Shown in pieces: positions 1 through 8,985 of a stretch of 64,000 bases of DNA. The translations under genes and the position numbers were made by a program. Where the stretch lies: assembly GCF_047730165.1 (NCBI RefSeq), contig NZ_CP159834.1, positions 1,178,001 to 1,242,000 of the forward strand, written 5' to 3'. The first letter of the stretch is position 1, and every line of letters begins with the position of its first letter. Below the pieces are notes generated by a model. It saw only the letters and a program-made list of their open reading frames with translations, was not told the origin of the DNA and did no database searches. The DNA comes from Patiriisocius sp047730165 (lineage in GTDB: Bacteria; Bacteroidota; Bacteroidia; Flavobacteriales; Flavobacteriaceae).

Positions 1-194
1 CTTACAGCAATAGCGTCGAGATCACTCAGCTTTTTTGAGGCTTGTTTCATTACATCTTCAATAAAGATGTGCAGGTTTTCTGCGTGAGAATATCCTTCTG
101 TTGCAAGCTCTTTCAACCCAATAACACTTCCATGTTCTGAAAGCGCTACGGAGCAATTTTTAGTTGCTGTTTCTATACAGAGAATTAACCCCAT
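1..194 (-). CDS. tsaB: TsaB, tRNA threonylcarbamoyladenosine biosynthesis protein (3' part off window)
   Basis: The first about 64 codons are present; the rest lies left of the window. TsaB (YeaZ) is an inactive ASKHA-fold partner of TsaD in the cytoplasmic complex that makes t6A37 on ANN-decoding tRNAs. The N-terminus reads MGLILCIETATKNCSVAL, the usual ILxIETAT start of the family, followed by the typical SHAENL segment. The ATG shares one base with the TAA of the upstream adaptor gene (TAATG), so it looks translationally coupled to the efflux operon. TsaB rather than TsaD is chosen because the metal-binding histidine motif of TsaD is not seen, although only the N-terminus can be judged. 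Confidence 0.85.
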   Translation of the reverse strand, partial: MGLILCIETATKNCSVALSEHGSVIGLKELATEGYSHAENLHIFIEDVMKQASKKLSDLDAIAV

Positions 195-1483
195 TATTCG
201 GTATCCTTTTTATCTTCTTTTTTATCTTTATCCTCTTCCTTAACTTTATCACCAGGTTTTAGTGTTTTTGTAACCAATGTGTATGGTCCCGTAATCACCC
301 TATCACCGGATTTTAACCCGGATCGTATCTCTATATTAGTGGCGTCTTGTATTCCAGTCTCTACCACTCTTAGTTTTGCGATTCCTCCATTATTAACAAA
401 CACACACTCATACTTTTTTGTGTCTGCAGTAATCACCTCTTTCTTAAACGATTTTTTAGTAGAAGAAGTATCCGTTTTTATTACAACGGCACTAATAGGT
501 ACGGCAATAATATTTTGTTTCTTATTTGTGATTACATCTACCGTTGCTGTCATTCCTGGTCTAAAAGGAGAGTAGCTTTCTGGTTTGTTCTCCGTAAGTT
601 CTTTATACGACTCAGGAAGAATACGTACTTTCACTTTAAAGTTTGTTACCTGATCTACTGTCAGTGCAGATTCTGCTGAGTTGGCGATTTCTGTAACGAG
701 ACCTTTAAATTCTCTTTTAGTCCAAGCATCTACCTCTACAATTGTACTATCACCTACGGCCACTTTTACAATGTCGTTTTCATTTACATCTACTTCCACT
801 TCCATATTGTCTAGGTTGGCAACACGAATGATTTCAGTACCTGCCATTTGTGCGGTACCTACTACGCGCTCACCAAGTTCTACAGAAAGTCTAGAAATAG
901 TTCCTGTCATAGGGGAATAGATTTTTGTTCTATTCAAATTATCACGAGATTGTTTTACGTTTGCTGTTGCACTCTTCACGTTATAGTACACAGAAGATTT
1001 ATTAGCCTGCGCCATTTCATAATCTGCTACAGAACGATCCCATTCTGAGCGTGAAATAACCCCTTTATCAAATAAAGATTTATTCCTATCATAGTTAGCC
1101 TTGGCATTACGTAGACTCGCTTCTGCATTTTCCAACTGCGCACGTACATTTAGCAGTCCTGCTTGACTTTGGCTTACTTGCGCTTGTATTAAGTCTGGAT
1201 TGATCTTAACAAGAAGCTGTCCTTTTTCAACAAGTTGTCCTTCCTTAACAGGGAGGTCTATGATTTCTCCAGATACTTCAGAAGAAAGAAAAACTTCTAT
1301 TTCTGGTTGTATCTTACCTGTAGCCGCAACCGTTTCGGTAATGGTTAATGGGGTAACTTCAGTTATTTCTACAACTTTTCCATCATCTTTATTGCCAAAC
1401 CATCCAGCCTTACTTCCGAAGAGAAGTGCAGTAATGAGTAACGCAAAAATGACAATTATCCAAATGAGTGTCTTTTTTTTCAT
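194..1483 (-). CDS. HlyD/MacA-type periplasmic adaptor subunit, second adaptor of the export operon
   Basis: A 429-residue membrane-fusion protein with one N-terminal anchor helix (about residues 8-25). Then come the first half of a lipoyl/barrel-sandwich domain (LSSEVSGEI, about 66-75), a coiled-coil hairpin (about 100-185), the second barrel half (IYSPMTGTISRLSVELGERV) and a beta-barrel region. The C-terminus is a highly charged Lys/Glu/Asp tail. Such adaptors bridge an inner-membrane transporter and a TolC channel. It is the last transport gene of the operon, two bases after tolC, and overlaps tsaB by one base. It is the second adaptor here; the two are diverged, so they may serve different pumps or form a mixed ring. 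Confidence 0.85.
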   Translation of the reverse strand: MKKKTLIWIIVIFALLITALLFGSKAGWFGNKDDGKVVEITEVTPLTITETVAATGKIQPEIEVFLSSEVSGEIIDLPVKEGQLVEKGQLLVKINPDLIQAQVSQSQAGLLNVRAQLENAEASLRNAKANYDRNKSLFDKGVISRSEWDRSVADYEMAQANKSSVYYNVKSATANVKQSRDNLNRTKIYSPMTGTISRLSVELGERVVGTAQMAGTEIIRVANLDNMEVEVDVNENDIVKVAVGDSTIVEVDAWTKREFKGLVTEIANSAESALTVDQVTNFKVKVRILPESYKELTENKPESYSPFRPGMTATVDVITNKKQNIIAVPISAVVIKTDTSSTKKSFKKEVITADTKKYECVFVNNGGIAKLRVVETGIQDATNIEIRSGLKSGDRVITGPYTLVTKTLKPGDKVKEEDKDKKEDKKDTE

Positions 1484-1485
1484 GA

Positions 1486-2814
1486 TTAGAATTTTAGTTG
1501 GGTTGGATCCACACCAAAGTATAATTCTAATACTTTGAGCTTAAATATGTAATCGTATTTTGTTCTGTTAATTTCTATTCTTGCATTGTCGTAACGCAAT
1601 TTAGACTGGCTAAAGTCAAACGCGTTTGTACGTCCTACATCATACCTGTCTTTTGCATAAGTATACGCCAATTCTTGAGATTCAAATGCTACCTGTGCAG
1701 CTTCATAGGCTCTCTTAGAACCACGAACATCTACCATGGCCTGATAGACATTAGACTCAAGGTCTAACTGTGCCTGCTCTAATTGAAACTGAGTGCGATC
1801 TAGGTTTATTTTACTTCTAGAAACATTGTTCCTAGCTCTAAACCCATTTAAAATAGGGACACTTAAACTTAGGCCATAGCCTACACCGTCATTAATATAT
1901 ATCTGTTGTTTAAAAGGGGTGTTGATGTCTCCATCCGAATACCTCGTGTCATAGCCAAAAAAGGCATTAACAGTTGGGAGTAGTGCTCCTTTTGAAATCT
2001 GGATGTCTTTTTCAGCTAGTGCTACTTGACTTTCGGCAATGCGTATTTCTTGCCTGTTTTCTTTTGCGCTCTCTATTAAGGTGCTCACTGGCGTGTCTGC
2101 AATTTCTTCATTCACAACATTAAAATCGTCATTGGCGATATCGAAGTTAGCGTAGTCTTTAATGAGTAGTAATTGAGCAAGACTGATTAGTGATATTTGC
2201 ACAGCATTCTCAGCAACTGCAATACGCTGTAATTCACTGGCGTTTGTTGCTTGTATTTCTAATAAGTCTCCACGAGGTATAGATCCTGCGTTTACCAATT
2301 GCTGTGTGCGTACTATTTGATTTTTAGTTACATCATTTTGAGTGAGTACAACTTCAAGGTTTGCTTTGTTTAAAAGTACTTGTAGATAAGAGTTAGCCAC
2401 AAATAGTGCGATGTCATCCTTCATTTTTTCAAGTCTATATTGACTTGCTAATTGTGAGATATCTGCACGCTGTACTTGTCTTACATTTCTTAAACCATCA
2501 AATAAAGTATAGCCTAAGTTAACCCCACCGTTTGCAGAAAGAAAAACACGATTTTCTAATTGATTGGTCACTGGGTTAAGTCCAAGTCCTGTGGTTTTTG
2601 AAACACTAGAGCTCGCATTTATTGAAGGTAGAAAATTACCAACTGCATCAGATCTTTCTAGAGCAGTCGCTTGCACATCAAGCTCGCTTTGCTTTACAGA
2701 AATATTATTTTCTAAGGCATACACAACACATTCTTGCAATGTCCAATTCTTAACCTGAGCATTGGCAGCAAAAAAGGTGATTGTAAAAACACCTATAAGG
2801 AGTAACTTTTTCAT
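1486..2814 (-). CDS. TolC family outer-membrane efflux channel
   Basis: A 442-residue outer-membrane efflux protein. The start is placed at the ATG that opens MKKLLLIGVFTITFF, giving a clean signal peptide ending ANAQ; a longer frame from 2847 would add 11 unlikely residues. The rest shows the two-fold repeat of TolC proteins: long helical stretches rich in Gln, Ala and Asn with LxQA- and AxxRxEI-like patterns, separated by beta-strand segments such as GVNLGYTLFDG and YGLSLSVPILNGF. It would form the trimeric exit duct for the MacAB-type complex encoded in the same operon. The genes on both sides are adaptors, which supports this. Confidence 0.88.
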   Translation of the reverse strand: MKKLLLIGVFTITFFAANAQVKNWTLQECVVYALENNISVKQSELDVQATALERSDAVGNFLPSINASSSVSKTTGLGLNPVTNQLENRVFLSANGGVNLGYTLFDGLRNVRQVQRADISQLASQYRLEKMKDDIALFVANSYLQVLLNKANLEVVLTQNDVTKNQIVRTQQLVNAGSIPRGDLLEIQATNASELQRIAVAENAVQISLISLAQLLLIKDYANFDIANDDFNVVNEEIADTPVSTLIESAKENRQEIRIAESQVALAEKDIQISKGALLPTVNAFFGYDTRYSDGDINTPFKQQIYINDGVGYGLSLSVPILNGFRARNNVSRSKINLDRTQFQLEQAQLDLESNVYQAMVDVRGSKRAYEAAQVAFESQELAYTYAKDRYDVGRTNAFDFSQSKLRYDNARIEINRTKYDYIFKLKVLELYFGVDPTQLKF

Positions 2815-2880
2815 AATTAGATTATCGTTGTTAAGTAAGTCTTCCACTTTGCTAAAGTGTTACATTTTAGTAGATAAATT

Positions 2881-4041
2881 TTAGTAACCACCTCCGTTAA
2901 TAGGAGCTTTAAGTTGGTTCCAAACCTTGATATTATGATCCTTTGTGATTCCAGAAATGATCTCCACAAAAATCCCATCACTAATCCCCATTTTAATATC
3001 ACGTCGTTCAAATTCTTGATCACCCGTCGCTACTTCAACAAAAGGTTGTTTGGTTTCTGGATCGTATTGTACTAGTGCCTCTTGAATAGCAAGTGCGTCT
3101 TCTGCTTTGGCTAGAATAATCGAAGCATTTGCACTCAACCCTGCTCTTATAAAGGTCGTATCTTTTTTTGCAAGGGTTCCTTTAATTTCAAATTGAATAG
3201 CTCCATTCTCACTCACACCTTTTGGAGCGATATAATCTAAAATGGCATCAAACTTTTTATTCTCGATAGCACCCACAGTAATTTCTAAAGGTAGTTGCTC
3301 TTTAATTTTACCTACTTCACTCTCGTCCACTTTACCTTCAAAAATCATTTTATCTACATCTGCGATTGTTGCGATTGTGGTCCCGTCGTTAAAGTTATTA
3401 GATTCAATAACTTGGTTTCCAGTTTTTACAGGAACGTCCAGTACCATTCCTGAAACTGTTGCTCTTATTTCTGTATTGGCTGTGGTTCCAAGCCCTCTGG
3501 ATGTGCCCGTTTTTACAATGTCAAACGTTTGCTGAGCTCCAACTAGGGTTACTTTTTCTTGGTTGTAGCGCTGCTGTGCTTGATTGAAGCTCAATTGAGC
3601 ATTGTCAAACTCGTTTGCAGAAATCACGCCCTTATCAAAAAGACCTTTCTGGCGATTAAAAATATTACGCTGACTTTCCAATGCGAGACGCGCCGTTTCT
3701 ACCTGTGTTTTTGCACTGTTAATATTGTTCTTAGCAGAACTTAAAGAATTTACATTAGGCACCACTTTTACCTTAGCAATAAGGTCACCGCTTTTAATAA
3801 CATCTCCAGCCACGACAAAAATCTCATCGATAATCCCAGAAATATTTGGTTTAATAAGCACTTCTTCTTTTGGGACAATACTACCCGTAGCGACCGTTTT
3901 TTTGACAATCGTGAGTCTAGTAGCTTGTTCCGTTTGATAGGTCACAGGATCTTTCCGGTCTTTCACCCAGATATAGTAAATTCCTGCGCTAAAGCCTATC
4001 AAAATAAATAGTAACACGATAATGGTTCCAGTTCTTTTCAT
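2881..4041 (-). CDS. MacA-like periplasmic adaptor subunit
   Basis: A 386-residue adaptor with an N-terminal anchor (MKRTGTIIVLLFILIGFSAG), a split biotinyl-lipoyl domain (IKPNISGIIDEIFV and RATVSGMVLDVPV) and a coiled-coil hairpin of about 80 residues between the halves. It is close in length to E. coli MacA and lies directly downstream of the two MacB-like permeases, so it is the more likely partner of the ABC transporter. The 76-base gap to permease 2 shows no terminator. The substrate cannot be read from the sequence; macrolides, peptides and lipoproteins are handled by relatives. Confidence 0.87.
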   Translation of the reverse strand: MKRTGTIIVLLFILIGFSAGIYYIWVKDRKDPVTYQTEQATRLTIVKKTVATGSIVPKEEVLIKPNISGIIDEIFVVAGDVIKSGDLIAKVKVVPNVNSLSSAKNNINSAKTQVETARLALESQRNIFNRQKGLFDKGVISANEFDNAQLSFNQAQQRYNQEKVTLVGAQQTFDIVKTGTSRGLGTTANTEIRATVSGMVLDVPVKTGNQVIESNNFNDGTTIATIADVDKMIFEGKVDESEVGKIKEQLPLEITVGAIENKKFDAILDYIAPKGVSENGAIQFEIKGTLAKKDTTFIRAGLSANASIILAKAEDALAIQEALVQYDPETKQPFVEVATGDQEFERRDIKMGISDGIFVEIISGITKDHNIKVWNQLKAPINGGGY

Positions 4042-4117
4042 TCTTGTTTTATTCTAATTAATTATTTTTTCTTCGGAAACATCAACTCAATCATATTTCC
4101 GCAGCTATATTTATTTC

Positions 4118-5377
4118 TTACTCAATACGCAAGGCGTCTACAGGTTTCATCTTTGTAGCCTTCATTGCCGGAATCAATCCCGCTAGAATACCTGACAGTA
4201 TTAAGATGAAGAAGGCGGTTAAAATGATTCCTACATTTACGGTTGGGTTTGCAAAATTATCAACAGGGCCAGAGAGTTCTAAGACATAATTCATTATCCA
4301 GATTAACCCCGCTGCTGCGGCAACACCGCACATTCCAGAAATGATGGTTAACACTAATGACTCTTGAATAATTTGAGTTCTTATACTCCAAGGACTTGCG
4401 CCTATTGCCCGACGAATGCCTATTTCTTTCGTTCGCTCTTTGATGACGATAAGCATAATATTAATAATCCCAATCATACCCGAAACCAATATAAGGGTGC
4501 CCACAAAAAAGCCAACAAAGGTGAGAATATCAAACAATCCGGTTACACGACCAAATGCTTCGGCACGGTCAAAATTACCCAAAGCTCTCGCGTCATCTGG
4601 ATGTATGGTACGTTGCTCTCGCAGTTTTGCCATTATTTGTGGCTTTAATGAAGTGATACTCGTACCATCTTCAGCGGTGACTGCCAGCCAACTTACATTA
4701 TCTCCATAATTAAAGACTTGATTAAAAGTGCTGAACGGCACATAAATGCTATTTGCATCTTCTTCATCATTTCCATCACTGTTGGTAGCTTGAAAAACAC
4801 CTACGACCATAAAGTTGACGCCATTTATTTTTATATAGGTCCCAATCACATCTTCGCCTATGGCGTATAAAGTCTTCACAACATCAATCCCAATCACAAT
4901 AGCCTTTCGCTTTTCTGTAATGTCTGAGTAGCTTATAAAACGACCTTGGGTGATATCCATAGGCTGTTGCTTAATGAAATCTGGATAATCCCCGTTGATA
5001 GTAAATGCTCCTGTTTTTTCGTTTCGGGTGACATTGTTTGCGCCTTGATATCCACCTAATTGGTTCCTAGGTGATACATAAGTGAGCTGCGGAAAGTTGT
5101 CTCTAAGTACCTGTGCATCTTCCGTTTTAAAAGTGAGTCCTCTTCCTTTGGGAAGTCCTTTGTATGGTAATGAGGTGCGTTGTGTCCAGACGAACATAGA
5201 GTTTGTGGCAAAGTCGCCAAAATCTTTGCTGACACCAGTACGAAGTCCATTAACGAGCGCCAACAAAACCACTAAAATAAAGATACCCCAAGCCACCCCA
5301 AAAGCTGTTAGAAAAGTTCTAAAGCGGTTGGCGTTTAATGCCTCCAGTATTTCACTCCATCTATCTCTGTTAAACAT
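4118..5377 (-). CDS. ABC transporter permease, MacB/FtsX family (second permease)
   Basis: A 419-residue permease without a fused ATPase. It has an N-terminal TM helix (FGVAWGIFILVVLLAL), a large periplasmic MacB_PCD domain (about 45-270), then three TM helices in the FtsX domain with the conserved VIKERTKEIGIRRAIGA loop that contacts the ATPase. The end follows the family pattern (AGLIPAMKATKMKPVDALR). It starts one base after permease 1 ends. Two non-identical half-permeases next to one ATPase suggest a heterodimeric mechanotransmission exporter rather than the homodimer of E. coli MacB. Confidence 0.9.
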   Translation of the reverse strand: MFNRDRWSEILEALNANRFRTFLTAFGVAWGIFILVVLLALVNGLRTGVSKDFGDFATNSMFVWTQRTSLPYKGLPKGRGLTFKTEDAQVLRDNFPQLTYVSPRNQLGGYQGANNVTRNEKTGAFTINGDYPDFIKQQPMDITQGRFISYSDITEKRKAIVIGIDVVKTLYAIGEDVIGTYIKINGVNFMVVGVFQATNSDGNDEEDANSIYVPFSTFNQVFNYGDNVSWLAVTAEDGTSITSLKPQIMAKLREQRTIHPDDARALGNFDRAEAFGRVTGLFDILTFVGFFVGTLILVSGMIGIINIMLIVIKERTKEIGIRRAIGASPWSIRTQIIQESLVLTIISGMCGVAAAAGLIWIMNYVLELSGPVDNFANPTVNVGIILTAFFILILSGILAGLIPAMKATKMKPVDALRIE

Positions 5378-5378
5378 A

Positions 5379-6623
5379 TTATTCTTCTCTTAAGGCTTCA
5401 ATAGGTTTAATTTTTGCAGCGCGTCTTGCCGGAATATATCCTGCGATAGCACCTGCTAAAATTAAAATAAACACCGTCGTTATTGCTGTCGTAAAATCTA
5501 CTTGTGGATTTTTTATAAAGTCGTTCTCCATCCAAGGGCCAATAATCTGAAGTACTGCAACTCCGGCAAACAAACCTAAAAATCCAGCTATTGCCGTAAT
5601 GAAAATAGATTCTTGTAAAATCATTCCAATAATGGAAGAGGGAACTGCACCAATGGCTTTACGAATTCCTATTTCTTTCGTTCGTTCTTTTACGATGATG
5701 AGCATGATATTCCCAACACCTACAACTCCTGCGATAATTGTAAAAATACCAATGAACCAAAACACATTACGTATCACTGCAATTAAGGAATAGATTTTCT
5801 TTGCTTCTTCTAAGGTGTTATCTATACGCACAGCACTCCTGTCATCTGGTGCGATGATATATTTTTGTTTAATGTCATTTTCAAAACTTTTTGAAAGTTG
5901 CATAGATGTTGCAACTGCCTCCTCAAAATTGTCGCTCATTTTTACGGTATAGGCGATGTTCCGTATTCGGTCACCTGCTGCAAAAGATACTTGGGCAGTT
6001 GAAAGTGGTACAAAGAATCTATTTTCTTCGCGGGCTCCTCCTGGATCTGTATAAACTCCTATCACTTTAAAGTTGATACCATAAACAGATATCATCTTCC
6101 CGATGGGATCTACACCTTTAAATAAATCTTGTTGTATTGTATATCCAATGACCGCTACCTTACGGGCTTCTTCCATATCATCTAAGGACAAGAACCGTCC
6201 AGCAGTCAGGCTTGCATTCTCGATAAATTGTTGGTCAGGATTAGCGCCTTCTAGTCTATAGTTGCCGGTTTGTCCTTCAAAAGAAACTTGAGACCCCCAC
6301 ATATTATAAAGCGCTGTTTTAAATTCTAATTGGTCGCCATACTTTCTATTCATCGCTTCAAAATCTTCATTACGAAGCTGAATTTGTCTTCCTGGGTTGA
6401 GACCTTTGTATCCTTTTGTAGTGGCACGTGTTCCTATGCGTATGCTGTTTGTAGCATCTTGCTCAAACTGAGTTTTCACTCCTTTTTGTATGCCGCTGCT
6501 AAAGCCTAATAAAATAACTAAAATAAAAATACCGGAAGCCACAGAGAGTCCTGTCAAGAATGTTCTTAACTTGTTTTTCCCAATGGTTTCAAAAATTTCT
6601 TGCCAGCGTTCTACATCAAACAT
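5379..6623 (-). CDS. ABC transporter permease, MacB/FtsX family (first permease)
   Basis: A 414-residue permease of the same layout as its neighbour: first TM helix (VASGIFILVILLGF), periplasmic MacB_PCD domain, three C-terminal TM helices and the coupling loop VKERTKEIGIRKAIGA. The start is set at the ATG at 6623 (MFDVERWQEIF), which matches the neighbour's MFNRDRWSEIL and overlaps the ATPase stop by 8 bases, so it is translationally coupled. A start further upstream would read deep into the ATPase gene. It is likely to pair with the 4118-5377 product. Confidence 0.9.
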   Translation of the reverse strand: MFDVERWQEIFETIGKNKLRTFLTGLSVASGIFILVILLGFSSGIQKGVKTQFEQDATNSIRIGTRATTKGYKGLNPGRQIQLRNEDFEAMNRKYGDQLEFKTALYNMWGSQVSFEGQTGNYRLEGANPDQQFIENASLTAGRFLSLDDMEEARKVAVIGYTIQQDLFKGVDPIGKMISVYGINFKVIGVYTDPGGAREENRFFVPLSTAQVSFAAGDRIRNIAYTVKMSDNFEEAVATSMQLSKSFENDIKQKYIIAPDDRSAVRIDNTLEEAKKIYSLIAVIRNVFWFIGIFTIIAGVVGVGNIMLIIVKERTKEIGIRKAIGAVPSSIIGMILQESIFITAIAGFLGLFAGVAVLQIIGPWMENDFIKNPQVDFTTAITTVFILILAGAIAGYIPARRAAKIKPIEALREE

Positions 6624-7323
6624 GCATCGCATTTTTTGCGAGTACTTGCCGTACTCTAGTGTCGTCAATTATCTGACCATCCTTTAGGTTTACGATACGC
6701 TTAGTCATCTGGGCAATGTCATCCTCGTGTGTTACAACAAGAATTGTTTTTCCTTCGTCATTAATCCCCTGTATGAGCTCCATAACCTCGTAAGAGGTTG
6801 TTGTGTCTAGGGCTCCAGTAGGTTCATCTGCGAGTAATACTTTTGGGTCACTTGCTAATGCTCTCGCAATCGCAACACGTTGTTTTTGACCACCAGAAAG
6901 TTCGCTAGGCAAGTGTGTCGCCCATTGTGCTAGGCCTACTTTTTCTAGATAGTGCATTGCTTTATCAGTGCGTTCTGCGCGTTTTACACCTTGATAGTAT
7001 AATGGCATCGCCACGTTGTCAAGCGCAGATTTATAATTAATTAGGTTAAACGACTGAAATACGAAACCTAAAAATTTGTTACGGTATTGCGCTGCAATCT
7101 TTTCGTTTAGACTATTAATAGGGTTGTTGTCCAGCGAATAAGTGCCTTCATCTGCCTCATCAAGCATTCCTAGTATATTTAATAGCGTAGATTTCCCAGA
7201 ACCCGAAGATCCCATGATGGCTACCATTTCTCCTTCTTCAACGTGAAAGTCGATACCTTTAAGAACGTGTAAGGAGTTTGTTCCTGTTTTGTAAGACTTG
7301 TGAATGTTCTGTAAATCAATCAT
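6616..7323 (-). CDS. ABC transporter ATP-binding protein, MacB/LolD type
   Basis: A 235-residue stand-alone ATPase. It shows Walker A GSSGSGKST (about residue 38), a Q-loop (VFQSFNLI), the signature LSGGQKQRVAIARAL, Walker B VLLADEPTGALD and the switch histidine (VVTHE). It energises the two FtsX-type permeases that follow. It is the first gene of the leftward operon and has the only evident promoter upstream. Family members of this size include LolD, FtsE and the MacB ATPase half; the adaptor and TolC partners favour a MacAB-TolC-like exporter. Confidence 0.93.
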   Translation of the reverse strand: MIDLQNIHKSYKTGTNSLHVLKGIDFHVEEGEMVAIMGSSGSGKSTLLNILGMLDEADEGTYSLDNNPINSLNEKIAAQYRNKFLGFVFQSFNLINYKSALDNVAMPLYYQGVKRAERTDKAMHYLEKVGLAQWATHLPSELSGGQKQRVAIARALASDPKVLLADEPTGALDTTTSYEVMELIQGINDEGKTILVVTHEDDIAQMTKRIVNLKDGQIIDDTRVRQVLAKNAMHV

Positions 7324-7337
7324 ATAAGTAGTAAATG

Positions 7338-7373
7338 CATTGCAAAGTAACGCACTATGGCATTACTGCAATG
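7338..7373 (-). promoter_or_regulatory. Promoter of the ABC export operon with an overlapping inverted repeat
   Basis: On the minus strand a TTG (7369-7371) lies 19 bases before TACTTTG (7343-7349), close to the Bacteroidota -33/-7 pattern. The same stretch is an imperfect palindrome: CATTGCA (7338-7344) pairs with TGCAATG (7367-7373), and inside it GTAACGC (7347-7353) matches GCATTAC (7360-7366) at six of seven positions. A repressor binding here would cover both promoter boxes. No regulator gene lies next to it. The rest of 7374-7519 shows nothing clear. Confidence 0.5.
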
Positions 7374-7519
7374 TGAATAAATTGTCAAGACTTTTGAGGG
7401 ATAATGGTTTGCTGGTTGTCTCTAACTATTAAGACAGAATATTTAATGAAATGTTACAGTTGTGATCAAATAATATTTTAGAAATATTAAAAAAAGACTA
7501 CTAAAGCTAAATATGAGAT

Positions 7520-7756
7520 TTAAGAAGAGGCTACTTTATTCTTCTTAGCCTTTTTAAGCATGCGGTACACCGCAAACACTACACCGCCCACAAGGAGATA
7601 AGGAAAAATCATTAAGTACACAATGCCATTGTTGACGCCTTTTGCCATCCCGCCATCAACGTCGCTCTCTAAGACCGCGCGGCACATAGCGCATTGAGCC
7701 TCTGCAGGGAGACTAAAGAGTACTAATAGTATGGCTAGGAGAATGATATGTTTCAT
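7520..7756 (-). CDS. Small exported membrane protein with a CxxC pair, end of the SCO/DUF420 unit
   Basis: A 78-residue protein with a signal peptide or first TM (MKHIILLAILLVLFSLPAEA), a CAMCR motif directly after the cleavage site, one more TM helix (IVYLMIFPYLLVGGVVFAVY) and a Lys-rich cytoplasmic end. I do not recognise a named family. It starts one base after the DUF420 gene ends and is last in a unit with SCO, so a role in copper delivery or redox handling for cytochrome oxidase is plausible. That role is inferred from context and the two cysteines only. Confidence 0.7.
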   Translation of the reverse strand: MKHIILLAILLVLFSLPAEAQCAMCRAVLESDVDGGMAKGVNNGIVYLMIFPYLLVGGVVFAVYRMLKKAKKNKVASS

Positions 7757-7757
7757 A

Positions 7758-8288
7758 TTAATAGTATGGCGAAATCATAAAATAAACAAGAACCCCTGTT
7801 ACTGCTACATATAGCCAAAGCGGAAAAGTGATGCGGGCAATCTTTTTATGCATCTTAAATTTGCCAGAAATGGCACGAACATAGGTAACTAATACAAATG
7901 GGATAACCACAATGGATAATAAAATATGACTGATTAATAAGAAAAAGTATACGTATCTAATAGCGCCTTCACCACCGTAGGTAGTAGAGTCACTAGTCAT
8001 ATGATATAATACATAAAGCACCAAAAACAGCACTGAAAATATGATGGCGGTTTTCATTAAACGCTCGTGCATGCGTCGGTTTCCTTTCTTGATCATTACT
8101 ACCGCCAGAACAAGCAAAATTGCCGTGATCGCATTTGTAGTCGCATAGATAGGCGGTAAGAAGCCCATTCTTTCTACGCCAGGAATTTTAATCGTGAAAA
8201 GTGCAGCAACTGCGATAGGAATAATGATTGATAAAATCCAAATCCAGACATTGTACTTTTTTTCTACTTGCTTATCGTAATCTATCAT
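7758..8288 (-). CDS. DUF420 family membrane protein
   Basis: A 176-residue protein with five apparent TM helices: IWILSIIIPIAVAALF, ATTNAITAILLVLAVVMI, TAIIFSVLFLVLYVLY, YFFLLISHILLSIVVIPFVLV, and a C-terminal helix (TFPLWLYVAVTGVLVYFM). Histidines sit near membrane edges (MHERLMKTA, LYHMTSD, ISHILL), as in DUF420 proteins found with caa3/cbb3 oxidase genes. It starts one base after the SCO gene ends. The function is unproven; a haem-binding or oxidase-assembly role is the usual suggestion. Confidence 0.8.
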   Translation of the reverse strand: MIDYDKQVEKKYNVWIWILSIIIPIAVAALFTIKIPGVERMGFLPPIYATTNAITAILLVLAVVMIKKGNRRMHERLMKTAIIFSVLFLVLYVLYHMTSDSTTYGGEGAIRYVYFFLLISHILLSIVVIPFVLVTYVRAISGKFKMHKKIARITFPLWLYVAVTGVLVYFMISPYY

Positions 8289-8289
8289 A

Positions 8290-8985
8290 CTATAATATTT
8301 TTTTAATGTCTTCTATAAGCATATCTATTCCGTCTTGTTCTAGACCGTCATAATAGATAAGTGGATTGCCGTTTTCGTCTATTCTAGAGGTAACTTTTCC
8401 ATCTTTGTTTATGAGTGCGAACATACCCGAATGTTCAAAACCACCTTCGGCTTCGTCGCTTTCTGCCGCATAGATCTTGAAACCCTCGTTACTAAGTTTT
8501 AAGACATCGGCTTTGTCACCGGTTAAAAAATTCCAGTTTGGGTGTGTGACATTATAACCATCTGCATACGCTTTCAGTATTTCTGGTGTATCATAGGTAG
8601 GGTCAATACTAAAAGAAGCAATCCCAAAATCATCTCGCTTTGCAAATGCATCTTGTACTTTTTCCATATTTACATTCATAATAGGGCAGATGCTAGGGCA
8701 GGTACTAAAAAAGAACTCTACCACATAAACTTTGTTTTTGTAGTTGGCATTCGTAATGGTGTCGTTGTTTTGGTTGATAAAAGTAAAAGAAGGTACTTCA
8801 CTAAAAATGGTCATGTCACCTGCGCTTCGTACTTTTGGCGCTTCAAAAGTTTTTGAGGGGTCGCTGCTTCTATTGTTATCCACAGTGTTGCCATTTACAA
8901 TACGATCGTGAATTCTAGGAATGAAAATCACGGCAAAAATGAGAACTATAACCGATAGGCCTAAGTAGGAGTTTTTCTTACTCAT
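8290..8985 (-). CDS. SCO1/SenC family copper chaperone for cytochrome c oxidase
   Basis: A 231-residue thioredoxin-fold protein with an N-terminal anchor (YLGLSVIVLIFAVIFI). The CPSIC motif (CxxxC) gives the two copper ligands, and the distal histidine is in FEHSGMF. All three Cu ligands of SCO1 proteins are therefore present. It delivers or reduces copper for the CuA site of subunit II outside the inner membrane. The start ATG overlaps by one base the stop of the cysteine-free paralogue upstream, and DUF420 follows at one base, so the four genes are one operon next to the oxidase genes. Confidence 0.92.
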   Translation of the reverse strand: MSKKNSYLGLSVIVLIFAVIFIPRIHDRIVNGNTVDNNRSSDPSKTFEAPKVRSAGDMTIFSEVPSFTFINQNNDTITNANYKNKVYVVEFFFSTCPSICPIMNVNMEKVQDAFAKRDDFGIASFSIDPTYDTPEILKAYADGYNVTHPNWNFLTGDKADVLKLSNEGFKIYAAESDEAEGGFEHSGMFALINKDGKVTSRIDENGNPLIYYDGLEQDGIDMLIEDIKKIL

